A stretch of DNA of 56,794 bases from an uncultured Duncaniella sp. (GTDB taxonomy: Bacteria > Bacteroidota > Bacteroidia > Bacteroidales > Muribaculaceae). Positions 25,553-35,305 of this stretch are shown here, one piece after another (positions within the stretch are counted from its first letter, which is position 1; each line of letters starts with the position of its first letter). A model generated the notes under the pieces. That model had not been told where the DNA came from, ran no database searches, and was given only the letters and a program-made list of their open reading frames with translations. Location: NCBI RefSeq assembly GCF_910577345.1, contig NZ_CAJTMT010000019.1:4757-61550 (forward strand), written 5' to 3'. A program made the position numbers and the translations under genes.

Positions 25553-27112
25553 ATGAATATCAGATATATACTTCCTGCTATGGTGGCAGCAGTCCTCGGG
25601 ACGGCAGCCATCTCCTGCACGGACGACAACAGCTCATACGGAGGAGGAGCACTGCCGGCACTGTCGGTGGTCGTCCCCGAGAATGACGATATGCCGGTCT
25701 ACAATTTCAACTACGGCGACAACTGTGTACTGACCCCTGATGTCAGGTATGACGGCACCGGGGAGCTGCAGTATGAATGGAGCGTCGGCACATATATCGA
25801 CGGACTGAAGGGCCCGCTTGAAGTTGTCAGCAATGAAAAGACCCTCACCTACTTCTTTCCGCAGGGTGGTAGCTACTACGCACATCTGACGGTGACAGAC
25901 GGCACCGTGGGCATCGTGCAGGACTATGCCATCAGCATCAACCGCACCTTCGAGCAGGGCTATCTCATCGTCTCCAACAACAATGCCGGCGAAGGAAACC
26001 TCGCCTTCATCAAGGACCTCACACGCGAGGAAATCGAGGAGGGACTGCCTCAGACACTGATGGAGAACTGCCTTCAGCGCGTCAACAGCAACATAGGCAA
26101 GTCGAAACTCTGCGGCTCAATGATTATCCAGTGGTATGCGTGGACAGGAAACACAGTGTCACCTGTCAACCGCCTTGTCATTGTGACAGAAAACGAAGGA
26201 CTCTATATCGACCCAAACACCTTCGTGCTGTCGTCGGAAATCAACTATGAGGAGGTGATGCCCGGATTCAAGGGTGATGATTTCATGCTTAGAAACACAA
26301 ATCCCCTCGTGATGGACATGAAACAGAGGAGGTATCTCAGCCTCAACAGCGACTACATGTTCGGATATGAGGACAGCGAGTGGAAGGATCATTTCTTCGA
26401 CTATGTCTGCAAAAACACACTCATGGTCGGTGAGAATCAGACCCACTACAACTTTTTCATCAACCGCTCACCCCTTGCCGTAGAAGAAAAGACCTACTAC
26501 GGCTGGACATCGACACAAGAGCTGAAGGATGCCGACGGCAACACGCTGTTCAACAACGAGGAGCTTGTCTGCGCCTTCCTCGGCGACGGTATCCCCAACA
26601 GTTCGGGCACGACCTATCCGGGATGTATCATCAGCCGCAACAAATCGAACGGCAATTACTTCGCAACCACGCTCACCGGTTTCGGTGGCTACTCATTCAA
26701 CCTCGACATCCACTCGCGCGGCAAAATCGCGGTTGACGCAAGCACTGCGATTCCCGATACCGAGGCGCGCATAGTCACATCGCAGACATATCACCGCACA
26801 TATTATCCGTGTGACAACAACATCTATGTGATGCTCGCCGACGGCGGAACCATGCAACTTCCGTCGAAAGAAAAAGCTGCCATCAACATCCCGGCAGGCG
26901 AGGAGCTGACATTCATGGACATCCACACCATCACAAACGGTGAGGAACTTCTCGTGGCAACCGCCGACAAGTCGACCGGACGCGGCAACGTCTACATCTA
27001 TGATGTCCGCGATGTGCGCACCGACAATCCGAACCCAAGCCCCAAAGCAAGCTACAAGAATTGCGCTGACCGAATCACATCAATCATGTACAAACCACGA
27101 ATCGCAAACTGA
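25553..27112 (+). CDS. PKD-like family lipoprotein (operon 1)
   Basis: 519 residues. Lipobox at Cys22 (AAISC, then TDDNSS). The N-terminal part holds a PKD/Ig-like domain (about 35-125, with LQYEWSVGTYIDG and YYAHLTVTDGTVG). The larger C-terminal region looks like a beta-propeller or extended beta fold (ending NVYIYDVRDVRTDNP). It is typical of the PKD-like lipoproteins found between DUF4843 and TlpA genes in Bacteroidota SusCD operons. It probably sits on the surface and assists cargo capture. It lies 37 bp after the DUF4843 gene and 6 bp before the TlpA-like gene. Confidence 0.75.
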   Translation: MNIRYILPAMVAAVLGTAAISCTDDNSSYGGGALPALSVVVPENDDMPVYNFNYGDNCVLTPDVRYDGTGELQYEWSVGTYIDGLKGPLEVVSNEKTLTYFFPQGGSYYAHLTVTDGTVGIVQDYAISINRTFEQGYLIVSNNNAGEGNLAFIKDLTREEIEEGLPQTLMENCLQRVNSNIGKSKLCGSMIIQWYAWTGNTVSPVNRLVIVTENEGLYIDPNTFVLSSEINYEEVMPGFKGDDFMLRNTNPLVMDMKQRRYLSLNSDYMFGYEDSEWKDHFFDYVCKNTLMVGENQTHYNFFINRSPLAVEEKTYYGWTSTQELKDADGNTLFNNEELVCAFLGDGIPNSSGTTYPGCIISRNKSNGNYFATTLTGFGGYSFNLDIHSRGKIAVDASTAIPDTEARIVTSQTYHRTYYPCDNNIYVMLADGGTMQLPSKEKAAINIPAGEELTFMDIHTITNGEELLVATADKSTGRGNVYIYDVRDVRTDNPNPSPKASYKNCADRITSIMYKPRIAN

Positions 27113-27118
27113 TAAACA

Positions 27119-28465
27119 ATGAAATTCTCCAATCTTATATTTCCGGCAGTCGTATGCCTCGGCCTTCAGGCCGGGGCGCAGACGCTCTACATGAACGTCA
27201 CGTTCCCGTCAGAGGCAAAATATGAGGGCATGAAGGTCTACGTCAAGCCTGTCAACGCTCAGACTCAGGACGACATCGCAGAACTGCAAGCGACACCGGC
27301 CGGAGGCTTGAAAGGCTCTGTCGGAGTCAACCCCGACGGAATCTACTACATCTTCTGCTCGACATCATCGGCCCAAAGCTCCATGCCTATCTATGTCCCG
27401 TCGGGAAAAACAAGCGAGAGCTTCGAGTTTTCAATAGGCGACGATTTCACGACCTCGACAACGCTCAACGACGGTGCAAACCGCGCACTTGAAGCATATT
27501 CGAAAGCCCTGACCGGAAAGGCAATCGCGCTCGGAAGCAGGATGGACGAACTGACCGATGCCCAGGTGAAGGAGATTCTCGCAAGCTTCATGACTGATGC
27601 CGACTCCATCGTAAAGAGCAACACTATCCCGCAGCAGGTCGAGGATTTCATCAGACTGTGGGCCTACACCTCAGCCTCGGATGCCTATTCGCTTGCACTC
27701 TATCTGGCAAGCCAGAAGGACAGGGTGATTGAATTCCAGCTTTCCGACCTTCTGCCGGAAGCATCTACCGTGCTCGACACTCCGATGGCTGCATCTTTCC
27801 CCTCGTCGGCACAGATTATCATGTCATCGCTTCCCAAGGGGACTGTAGAGGAGCGTCTTGAGGCCCTCTACAGCAACTACAAGACACCCGAAATCAGGAA
27901 GAACACCACGGCTTCGCTCATCGACTCATTCCTGACATCGTTTGACTACAAGAATGATTTCAAATCGGGCGAGGAACGTCTGAAAGCCATGACTGAAAAG
28001 TATGGTCTGCCCGAAAGCTATCTCGACACTTTCCGTGCGCGCCGTGCGACAGTGACCGGAGCGCCTTTCCCTGAGGTCAGTTTGGTTGACATGCAGGGAA
28101 ATCCTGTCGATTTCAGCAAGTTCAAAGGAAAATATGTCTATGTTGACCTCTGGGCTTCATGGTGTGGCCCGTGTGTGAGGGAAGTCCCCTATCTACAACA
28201 GCTCGAAAAGGATATGGAAGGATCGAACGTGGAATTTGTGTCGATTTCAATCGATTCGACCAAGGCTCCGTGGCTCAAAAAGGCGGAACAGCTCAAACTG
28301 CATGGTAATCAGCTCTGGAACAGTGACGAGAATCTGCCGAAGCGACTGAATGTGCGCGGTATCCCGCACTTCATGATTTACGGTCCTGACGGAACTCTCC
28401 ACACCTATAAGGCAACCCGCCCGAGCGACCCCGCAACCAAAGAACTGCTCCAATCCTTGAAATAA
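27119..28465 (+). CDS. TlpA-like thioredoxin-fold protein (operon 1)
   Basis: 448 residues with a signal peptide (about 1-21, LQAGAQ). An N-terminal region of about 300 residues (a beta domain, then helices) precedes a C-terminal TlpA/ResA-type thioredoxin domain (about 315-448) with active site WCGPC (Cys349, Cys352). TlpA-like proteins reduce or rearrange disulfides in the periplasm. As the last gene of the SusC-SusD-DUF4843-PKD operon, it may act on disulfide-bonded cargo or keep the operon's proteins folded. The start is 6 bp past the previous stop. The hairpin at 28515-28630 probably ends the transcript. Confidence 0.9.
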   Translation: MKFSNLIFPAVVCLGLQAGAQTLYMNVTFPSEAKYEGMKVYVKPVNAQTQDDIAELQATPAGGLKGSVGVNPDGIYYIFCSTSSAQSSMPIYVPSGKTSESFEFSIGDDFTTSTTLNDGANRALEAYSKALTGKAIALGSRMDELTDAQVKEILASFMTDADSIVKSNTIPQQVEDFIRLWAYTSASDAYSLALYLASQKDRVIEFQLSDLLPEASTVLDTPMAASFPSSAQIIMSSLPKGTVEERLEALYSNYKTPEIRKNTTASLIDSFLTSFDYKNDFKSGEERLKAMTEKYGLPESYLDTFRARRATVTGAPFPEVSLVDMQGNPVDFSKFKGKYVYVDLWASWCGPCVREVPYLQQLEKDMEGSNVEFVSISIDSTKAPWLKKAEQLKLHGNQLWNSDENLPKRLNVRGIPHFMIYGPDGTLHTYKATRPSDPATKELLQSLK

Positions 28466-28514
28466 AGATTACCTCAGCATAACCAAGGGCCGGAAAGGTA
28501 CATAACCAACGGTT

Positions 28515-28630
28515 GGAAAGGTACATAAAGACAGAAGGTCAGAAGTGACGTGACATAAGTTATTTTCGCTTAGAAAATTAAAAATAAAAACTTATGTTTC
28601 TTCTGACCTTCTGTCTTTATGTACCCTTCC
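28515..28630. repeat. Long inverted repeat, dispersed family, between convergent genes
   Basis: Arms 28515-28545 and 28600-28630 (31 nt each) pair with one mismatch (GGAAAGGTACATAAAGAC... against its complement), and inner sequence ACATAAGT/ACTTATGT extends the stem. A partial direct copy (GGAAAGGTACATAA) starts at 28492. The same arm sequence forms the tandem units at 6254-6428 and occurs in altered form at 52960-53000. It lies between the convergent ends of the TlpA-like and GH5 genes and could serve as a terminator for both. Confidence 0.75.
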
Positions 28631-28665
28631 TGGCTTTTTTGTGAGCATGGAAGGGTTATTTGGGA

Positions 28666-30411
28666 TTAGAAGGGATATTTGCCTTCGGTTGCGCCTTTGA
28701 AGAGGGATTCGAGGACGTAGGCGTTTTTGGATGTACCGTTGGCGCGGTTGATGTCAGAGCCGGTTTCCCAATAGAAGGGTACACAGCCGTGGTTCTTTGC
28801 CGAGCGGGTGATGTATTCGGTCCAGTATGCACGGCTTGCCTTCCAAGCATCTACATCGAGGTCGGAGAAGGAGGATGTGGAACGGATCTCAGCACAGTAT
28901 TCACCCACAATCACCGGAACGCCCTTGGCAACATAGGCATCCTGCATCTTCTTGAACTGGGCATCGACATAGCTTTCCTCGCCCCAAGTGCAGTTGCGGT
29001 CAGAACCGGCGATGTGGTTGGCGGCGCCCCAGTAGAATTTCACCTTTGAACCTGCACCCCACTCACCGTCCTTACCCATGAGGGTGAAGTCGGAGGGGTC
29101 ATAGAAATGGACTTCGACGAGCGCGCGGTCCTTGACGGCATCGTTGGGGAGGGAGTAGTTGGAACTTACGCCCTTGTCGATATTGGTGTAGGGGGTCTGA
29201 TGGATGAGGCAGCGGGTGGAGTTGTTGCCACCGGTAGCGCGGACGGCATCCACGAAGGTCTGCTGATAAGCCTTGATGGCATCAATCGAAGTATTGTTGA
29301 CACCACCCTGGTCCTGCTGACCGGGTTCGTTCATACCTGCGAAGAGGAGATGCTCGTCATAGTGGTTGAGTTTGGAAGCTATCTGAGTCCAGTAGTCGCG
29401 CTGCTTCTTGTCGACAGCGGCATCGTAGCCTTTCACACATGATTCCTCAAGCCAACCGCCATCCCAATGGATATTGACGATAGCATACATATCCTCACCG
29501 ACGATATAGCCAACAACTTCATCCACGCGGTCGAGCCATGCGGGATCAATAGTGTTGGTCGAAGCGTCGCTGACATGGCTATCCCATGCGCAGGGGACGC
29601 GGACAGCGTTGAAGCCAAGTTGCTTGAGGCCACGGACATATTCCTGAGTGACTTTCGCAGCGCCCCATGTTCCTTCGCCGGACGGCGGCTCCATTGTGTT
29701 GCCGATATTGACACCGGCAAACATCTTTGCAGCAAGTTCCTTGGCAGTGCTGTTCATATTGGAAGCCTCGGCATTGGCCTGCGAGACGGTCACTACGACC
29801 GAAATGGAGGGATTAGAGGCAAGAGCGATGACGATGTCGCCACCACGGGCCTCACCGCTGTAATTGGCGGAGTAGCGGAACTCCACGCTATTGGTTTCGA
29901 GCGAACGGGAGGTGACGGTCGATAGCCACTGCGGAGCGGTCACATTGACATCGCCGGTCGCAGAGTAGGTGACGGTAAGAGTGCCGCCATACTCGTCGAG
30001 AGTTTCAGAGGGGGAAACGGAAACGAGCTGCACCGTCTCGGCACCGTATTGGGTGACAGCGACAGTCTTTGTCTCATTGCCGGCCTTTACAGTAAGAGTG
30101 GCAGTGCGCGGTTCATAGGCAGAATTCTCATCAGCAGACACCACGCAAGTATAGATAGAAGCGGAAACCGAGCGCTCGATTTCGCTCACACGGAGCCATG
30201 CGGCATCGGAAGTCACTACGGGAGTAACAGGCGATTTGATGGTCAATGTCTGTGGCTGAGTGCCGGCAAGAGCCATTGCACTCTTGCTGACTACAAAATC
30301 ACCGGATACAAATTCAATGTTGGAAACGTCATCATCATCGTTGCAGGAAGTTGCAAAACCGCAAACTCCCAACAGCAACACTGATGCAAAAACAGAATTA
30401 AGTATTTTCAT
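28666..30411 (-). CDS. Surface GH5 endoglucanase with BACON domains (probable endo-xyloglucanase)
   Basis: 581 residues. Lipobox Cys23 followed by NDDDD, the acidic pattern linked to surface export. Two BACON-like beta domains (about 30-120 and 125-215) precede a GH5 catalytic domain (about 225-575). The acid/base is Glu362 (GMNEPG) and the nucleophile Glu504 (VGEY). The opening GVNIGNTMEP is like subfamily GH5_4, which includes the BACON-bearing xyloglucanase of Bacteroides ovatus. The protein would cut polysaccharide backbone at the cell surface to make oligosaccharides for SusCD. Subfamily and substrate are inferred. It is the last gene of the minus-strand arm, 109 bp after the upstream binding protein gene. 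Confidence 0.9.
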   Translation of the reverse strand: MKILNSVFASVLLLGVCGFATSCNDDDDVSNIEFVSGDFVVSKSAMALAGTQPQTLTIKSPVTPVVTSDAAWLRVSEIERSVSASIYTCVVSADENSAYEPRTATLTVKAGNETKTVAVTQYGAETVQLVSVSPSETLDEYGGTLTVTYSATGDVNVTAPQWLSTVTSRSLETNSVEFRYSANYSGEARGGDIVIALASNPSISVVVTVSQANAEASNMNSTAKELAAKMFAGVNIGNTMEPPSGEGTWGAAKVTQEYVRGLKQLGFNAVRVPCAWDSHVSDASTNTIDPAWLDRVDEVVGYIVGEDMYAIVNIHWDGGWLEESCVKGYDAAVDKKQRDYWTQIASKLNHYDEHLLFAGMNEPGQQDQGGVNNTSIDAIKAYQQTFVDAVRATGGNNSTRCLIHQTPYTNIDKGVSSNYSLPNDAVKDRALVEVHFYDPSDFTLMGKDGEWGAGSKVKFYWGAANHIAGSDRNCTWGEESYVDAQFKKMQDAYVAKGVPVIVGEYCAEIRSTSSFSDLDVDAWKASRAYWTEYITRSAKNHGCVPFYWETGSDINRANGTSKNAYVLESLFKGATEGKYPF

Positions 30412-30450
30412 TGATTGAACAGAGATAAGATTTTTTGGAGGTTATGAAAG

Positions 30451-30505
30451 AGGGCCTGTGCCTGCAATCCGGCCAAGAGAACCGAAAACTGCAAACGCAG
30501 GCCCT
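30451..30505 (-). terminator. Possible attenuating hairpin before the GH5 gene
   Basis: AGGGCCTG (30451-30458) pairs with CAGGCCCT (30498-30505), with further interrupted pairing TGCA/TGCA inside. It lies between the stop of the binding protein and the start of GH5 on the same strand, and could lower read-through or stabilise the upstream message. There is no strong T-run. Confidence 0.35.
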
Positions 30506-30520
30506 ACAATTATTTATAGT

Positions 30521-33103
30521 TTACCATTCAACAGCAGAGAAGAGACTGCGGAAAGTGAACTGCGCACGCATTGACTGCGAGAACGCAAGACCGGCCACAG
30601 TACCGTCGACAGCCTGACCGAAAGCACATCCGGAATTGGCAGTGGTTCCATACTGGTTCCACAGTTCCAGACGATAAGCAGCTCCGTCCATAGCATCGAT
30701 GACCTTTGAGGAATCGAATGACACACTTGTGCCGTCGAGATAGAGAGCATCAAGGGTGGAATGAGTCTGCGGGAAGTAGTTGTAGAGGTTGTCCACCTGA
30801 GCGAAGGTCATGATTGAACCGGCGTTGTAGTCAAGTCCGGCGGTGTTGTTGAGAGTGATGTCGAAAGCAGGATTGTCGAAAGCGAGCTTGGAATTCTCAT
30901 CGACAACGATGCCGAAGGATGCACCCTGAGTGTAGGCCCAGTCACCGGCCCAGGAGGGAGTGATGGTGATCCATGTCGGAGTGAAGCGGGGCTGAGTGAG
31001 AATCACGCAGTCAAACTCAACTTTAGATGCGAAGGCAAAAGCCGGATCGGTATCGGAAGTGACAGCGCTGAAGGGAGAATCGACCTTACCGCCGACAGAA
31101 CCCTTGCCCCAAATGTTGAAGAGTTCGACACGGAAGTTGCCGTTGTTCTCAATGTCGCCATAGAAGAACTTGTTGGCATCGAACTTTATTGCCTGACCGT
31201 CGCAACGAATCTCCTTGATGGAAACAATAGCCTCGGGATAGGCGGCACGGAGACCGGCAATGTCAAGAGTGAAGACCATCGCAGCATTGCAGGAGCCTTC
31301 GTAGGTGAATGTGTGGATACCGTCAAGGTCAGCAGGCATAAGGGAAGCCATCTCGCTACCCCATGTACCGTTCCAGTCGCCACCGACACAGAGAAGGTTG
31401 ACAGCGAAACCATATTTCTTCGACTTCGGAATCATGTTGACCGAAAGGGTGGCAGGTTCGGAGTCGCGGTAGTAGCCGAGCTGAAGTTTATCGGCGTTGA
31501 GGGCGAGAATCTTGATGGACGACTTGCGGTTTTCAATCATAGGCGAAACGAAGTTGTCGGGAGCAAGGAGGTCGATGTCGGCCGTGATGGTCTTGTTGGC
31601 CTCGTCGATGGTATATTTGCCGGTCTTTTCCTCACCGTTCTGGTTCTTGACAACCACAGTACCATCGGAGTTGAAGGTCATGTAGCCGGTGCAATCACCG
31701 AAGGCCCAGGTGTTGGACGCGTCGGCATCCCAAAGCCATGAGTCACCTACAACGGGCTCACCGTTAGAGACGGTGCGCCAAGAGTCGTCAGTTCCATAGA
31801 ACCATACGGGACCGTTGAACATCACGCATTTTCCGTCATTGTAGTCAATCTCCCAAGTCTTGAAGAGAAGCTCCTTGTCGAAGGCGACATTGCGGGCGGT
31901 GGAGACGGGACGGATTGAAAGAGCCTGATAGAGAGGAGTGGTCGTGCGTGAAGAGCCGGAGGCATCGAAGCGGAAAGAGATTGCAAACTCACCGTTGGTG
32001 GGATTGATTGAACCGGTGGCGTATTCGCCTGCAAGTCCGGCGTTCTCAACGGAGTTGATTGTACGCGAACCGGCAGCGGGAAGGAAGATAGAGTTGCCGT
32101 TGGGACCGGTGAGACGGTAGCCGGAAACGCCGTCGACAACTGTCCATTCCTTTGAACAGAGAGCGAAGAGCTCTTCGAAATCAGCCGCAGTCGGGAGGGT
32201 TACGGAACCGCTCCAAGCACTGTTGGCAACGTCGTTGGCAGTACGGTAGATGTCGCCCGAAGCATAGTCCGACATATTGATGGAGTTGCTGACACCTGAC
32301 TTGTCGCCATAGCCGAAACGTCCGCCGAAATCACTCTCGGCAACCGCACCGACATTGAAACGCGCCCACTTGACGGAGAGACCGAGGTCAACGAGATCAT
32401 TGTCGAGGTCGATATTCACGCCGGAAGTTGTGAACTGCTCGATATTACCATAGACGATACCGCTGCCGAGGTCGGCGTAGGCGGCATAGTAGTAGTTGGT
32501 GTTGGGAGCAAGTCCTGCACAGTCAAGAGAGAAGGAAGATGCTCCTCCCTCGGCAGGAACGATGAGACCGGCACGGACAGCCTCCTCGTCAGGAACTGCT
32601 GCGATGACGACACCAAAAACAGCATCGGCAGGAGCACCGCTTGCACTACCGCCGAGAGTAGCACTCTGGGCGGTGACGGCAGTGGGAGCGACCGTGGAAA
32701 CCACGGTGTTGGTTGTCACAAGGCTCTTCACGTCGCCGGAGAAGGTCACCTTGCCCTGAAGAGTGACGAAAGCCTGATAGTAGAGGACAGTGTTCTCGGT
32801 GAGACCGGTGAGCTCACCGGTGAGAGCAGTGCCGTCGAGGACAGCCGAAACTGTCTCGGTCAGAGAGTTCTCGGAGAAGCCGTAGCGGAAACCAAGGGTA
32901 TAGGAGGAGGCTGAGGAGTTCTGAATGCCGTCGACAGTACCGTGGAGGATGGCTGTGGTGGCAGTGACATCAGCCGAACCGGTGACTACGGAATCCTCGG
33001 TGAGAATCGGGGTATTGATTATTGTGTAGTCATCGTCATCGTTACATGAGGCGAGAATCAGCCCCATGAACAACGACATGAATAAAAATATTTTTGTCTT
33101 CAT
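30521..33103 (-). CDS. Multidomain surface lipoprotein, probable glycan-binding protein A
   Basis: 860 residues. Lipobox Cys20 followed by NDDDD. Two fibronectin-III-like repeats come first (about 35-130 and 130-225). A FISUMP-like domain follows (about 235-400, beginning VDLGLSVKWARFNVGA and ending near SIRPVS), then a lipocalin-like region (about 410-560, KTWEIDYNDGK) and a C-terminal beta domain (about 570-860) rich in Trp and Phe. It is between the SusD-linked genes and the GH5 endoglucanase, where surface glycan-binding proteins usually lie. Binding is inferred from position and layout; no catalytic motif is visible. Confidence 0.75.
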   Translation of the reverse strand: MKTKIFLFMSLFMGLILASCNDDDDYTIINTPILTEDSVVTGSADVTATTAILHGTVDGIQNSSASSYTLGFRYGFSENSLTETVSAVLDGTALTGELTGLTENTVLYYQAFVTLQGKVTFSGDVKSLVTTNTVVSTVAPTAVTAQSATLGGSASGAPADAVFGVVIAAVPDEEAVRAGLIVPAEGGASSFSLDCAGLAPNTNYYYAAYADLGSGIVYGNIEQFTTSGVNIDLDNDLVDLGLSVKWARFNVGAVAESDFGGRFGYGDKSGVSNSINMSDYASGDIYRTANDVANSAWSGSVTLPTAADFEELFALCSKEWTVVDGVSGYRLTGPNGNSIFLPAAGSRTINSVENAGLAGEYATGSINPTNGEFAISFRFDASGSSRTTTPLYQALSIRPVSTARNVAFDKELLFKTWEIDYNDGKCVMFNGPVWFYGTDDSWRTVSNGEPVVGDSWLWDADASNTWAFGDCTGYMTFNSDGTVVVKNQNGEEKTGKYTIDEANKTITADIDLLAPDNFVSPMIENRKSSIKILALNADKLQLGYYRDSEPATLSVNMIPKSKKYGFAVNLLCVGGDWNGTWGSEMASLMPADLDGIHTFTYEGSCNAAMVFTLDIAGLRAAYPEAIVSIKEIRCDGQAIKFDANKFFYGDIENNGNFRVELFNIWGKGSVGGKVDSPFSAVTSDTDPAFAFASKVEFDCVILTQPRFTPTWITITPSWAGDWAYTQGASFGIVVDENSKLAFDNPAFDITLNNTAGLDYNAGSIMTFAQVDNLYNYFPQTHSTLDALYLDGTSVSFDSSKVIDAMDGAAYRLELWNQYGTTANSGCAFGQAVDGTVAGLAFSQSMRAQFTFRSLFSAVEW

Positions 33104-33129
33104 TTTCTGTGATAAGGTTGGAGTTGTGA

Positions 33130-35064
33130 TTACTCGATTGTAACAGATGTGATATTGACAACCGCGTTGGTGAGGTCGGTGCTTGATGCAGTGCCGTCCA
33201 TGTCAATAGAGATTTCAATGGCATCGTTGCCGTAGAAATTGTAGGTCGAACCGGTCTCGTTGGTGAAAGTCAGCTCAGTCTCGCCGGAGGTGTTGAGATC
33301 CTTCACGAAGGGAGAAGCCGAGTAGGCCGCTGCATCCCATCCGTAGGTGTTGGCATTCTGCGCGCAGATGACAGCCTTGGGAGTGGAGGTCCAGTCAATA
33401 CCGGTGATTGTGAACTTCACCGTGATGGTCTGGTTCTTCTTGAGCTTGAGCATAGTGGGGTCAACGGCAAAAGCGCTGTCCTCCTTGCCTGCCCAGGGAT
33501 TGTAGAGCATGACGCGGATATACTTGTCATCATTGAGATAGAAGAGGTTGTTGGCAGGGATATTGTCATTGTTGACCTTAAGCACTGTCGGGCCTGTCTG
33601 ACCGCCGGAGATGGGCTTGATGGTCATCTTGGCGCAGAGATACTTGTTGGCTGCACCGGTGGCATCCTTCTCGACAGGGATACCGAACACAACCTCATTG
33701 TCGTCAGCCGAACACTTCATCACCATAAATTCCTTGCCCTTGACGGCCACGTCGCCGGAAGAAAGGAGGGTGATTTCATCGGCGAAGACAATCTTGTTGC
33801 CTTCGATTGTAAATGTGGTCGAAGCACCGCCTTCGGCATTTTCAAGTTCAGCCTTACCATTCTTGTTGAGTGTGAGGGCGAAATCACCTGCGGCATCGTA
33901 GGCGGGAGCCCAAGAAGAGCCGTAGCCGTTGATCCACTCCCATGCACCGGCAGCGGGATTCCACCACATAAGGTCGTAGGGGGTCTCCTCATCGAGCAGG
34001 AAGGTGGTCTGAGTAGCGATGTAGGAAGCATTGTCGCCGGAGATGGTGAAGAGTTCTGTGGCGAGGTCGGCATATTCAGGCTCAACGACGGGATAGGTTT
34101 CAACCAAATCGGGACCTTCCGAGGGGAGAATCGAGGGGTCGTTCTTCAAATCTTCGGAAATGAAGTTCCAGACGAGCCACCAGGGACCTTCGTCGTTTGT
34201 ACGCATTGTTGCAATCTGGAGGAGGTAGGGTGTACACTCGATGATGCGGATGTCGTTGGTGTAGTTGGAGCAAGTTCCGTCCATAGCGACATTGTGGAGC
34301 GAATAAGCACCGTTGAGGAAGGTGATCATCGGATGTTTCGGATCAGAAACATTGAGGTTGAAGTTGCCTGTGATTTTCTCCTCACCGGAATCGGATTTGC
34401 GCATCATCTCCACGACGCAACCTTTGACGGGGTCAAGAGAGAGGGTCATGTAGGAATCCATGTAGGGGTCATCGGCCGGAATAAGCCATGACTGGAAACC
34501 GGGGTCCCAGTTAGGAAGCCAGTTGCCGTAGCCGAAAACGGGGTCGGGATAGTCGTCGGGACTCATGTACATCACAGGAGCCGAGCAACCACCGATGCCA
34601 TAGTTGTTGTTGCAGGGAACCCACTTCTTGGGATTGCCCTGACCGTTCTCGTCGACACCGCCTGCGAGGTTTGTCCAGATGGGGTCGGAAAGCATGGCGA
34701 AGTTGTTGGAAGTGACGTTGATGACGTAGGGTTCGCCCCATACGGTTCCGGCCTTGGTCATCACGCCGAAGGTAAGCTCATAGTCACCGGCGAAGGGGAA
34801 CTGAAGGTCGAGCTCCGCGTTCTGCGAAAGACCGTTGGGAGTCTTCCAGACGGGAGTTGCACCCTTGACAAGCGATTTGAGATGGATGGTGTTCGGGTCG
34901 GAAGCGTCAGGAGTTACCGAGAAGGCTATACCCTCGACAAGTTCATCGGACGAGACAACCGGGGCTGAGAGTTCGTGGTCGTCAGGCGTGCAAGAGGTAG
35001 CGCCTGTCAGCATTACCACCGCGCTCAATGACAACGAAAATAGATATTTAAAATGTTTTTTCAT
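33130..35064 (-). CDS. PKD-containing surface lipoprotein, probable glycan-binding protein B
   Basis: 644 residues. Lipobox Cys25 (GATSC, then TPDDHE). Residues about 40-120 form a PKD-like domain (PVWKTPNGLSQNAELDLQF, then YELTFGVMTKAGTVW). The middle part is rich in Trp and Tyr (WLPNWDPGFQSWLIPADDPY, WWLVWNF, YDLMWWNPAAGAWEWINGY), as expected of a carbohydrate-binding surface. The C-terminal beta domain is at about 490-644. It lies 26 bp before the next binding protein and 241 bp after susD. It is the second gene after SusCD in a PUL, the usual place of a surface glycan-binding protein. No enzyme motif is seen. Confidence 0.75.
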   Translation of the reverse strand: MKKHFKYLFSLSLSAVVMLTGATSCTPDDHELSAPVVSSDELVEGIAFSVTPDASDPNTIHLKSLVKGATPVWKTPNGLSQNAELDLQFPFAGDYELTFGVMTKAGTVWGEPYVINVTSNNFAMLSDPIWTNLAGGVDENGQGNPKKWVPCNNNYGIGGCSAPVMYMSPDDYPDPVFGYGNWLPNWDPGFQSWLIPADDPYMDSYMTLSLDPVKGCVVEMMRKSDSGEEKITGNFNLNVSDPKHPMITFLNGAYSLHNVAMDGTCSNYTNDIRIIECTPYLLQIATMRTNDEGPWWLVWNFISEDLKNDPSILPSEGPDLVETYPVVEPEYADLATELFTISGDNASYIATQTTFLLDEETPYDLMWWNPAAGAWEWINGYGSSWAPAYDAAGDFALTLNKNGKAELENAEGGASTTFTIEGNKIVFADEITLLSSGDVAVKGKEFMVMKCSADDNEVVFGIPVEKDATGAANKYLCAKMTIKPISGGQTGPTVLKVNNDNIPANNLFYLNDDKYIRVMLYNPWAGKEDSAFAVDPTMLKLKKNQTITVKFTITGIDWTSTPKAVICAQNANTYGWDAAAYSASPFVKDLNTSGETELTFTNETGSTYNFYGNDAIEISIDMDGTASSTDLTNAVVNITSVTIE

Positions 35065-35305
35065 TGTTAAAAAATCTGATAAGAGAGATTTTTGATAAAT
35101 TGTTTAATGGACCGGAATTAAGATGGCAATATCGCCGTAGAGTCGGCAGTGAGGTCTGCAGGGTGCGTTTTCAGATATGTAATGTTTAGTACCGTATGGA
35201 TGGTGTGTGCCATTACATAACGCGGTTTTCCTGCAAAAATTATCATAGCGCTCTATATTCTAATTATTTAAGAATATTGATATGGCCATCAGTCCGGTCG
35301 CCGTG

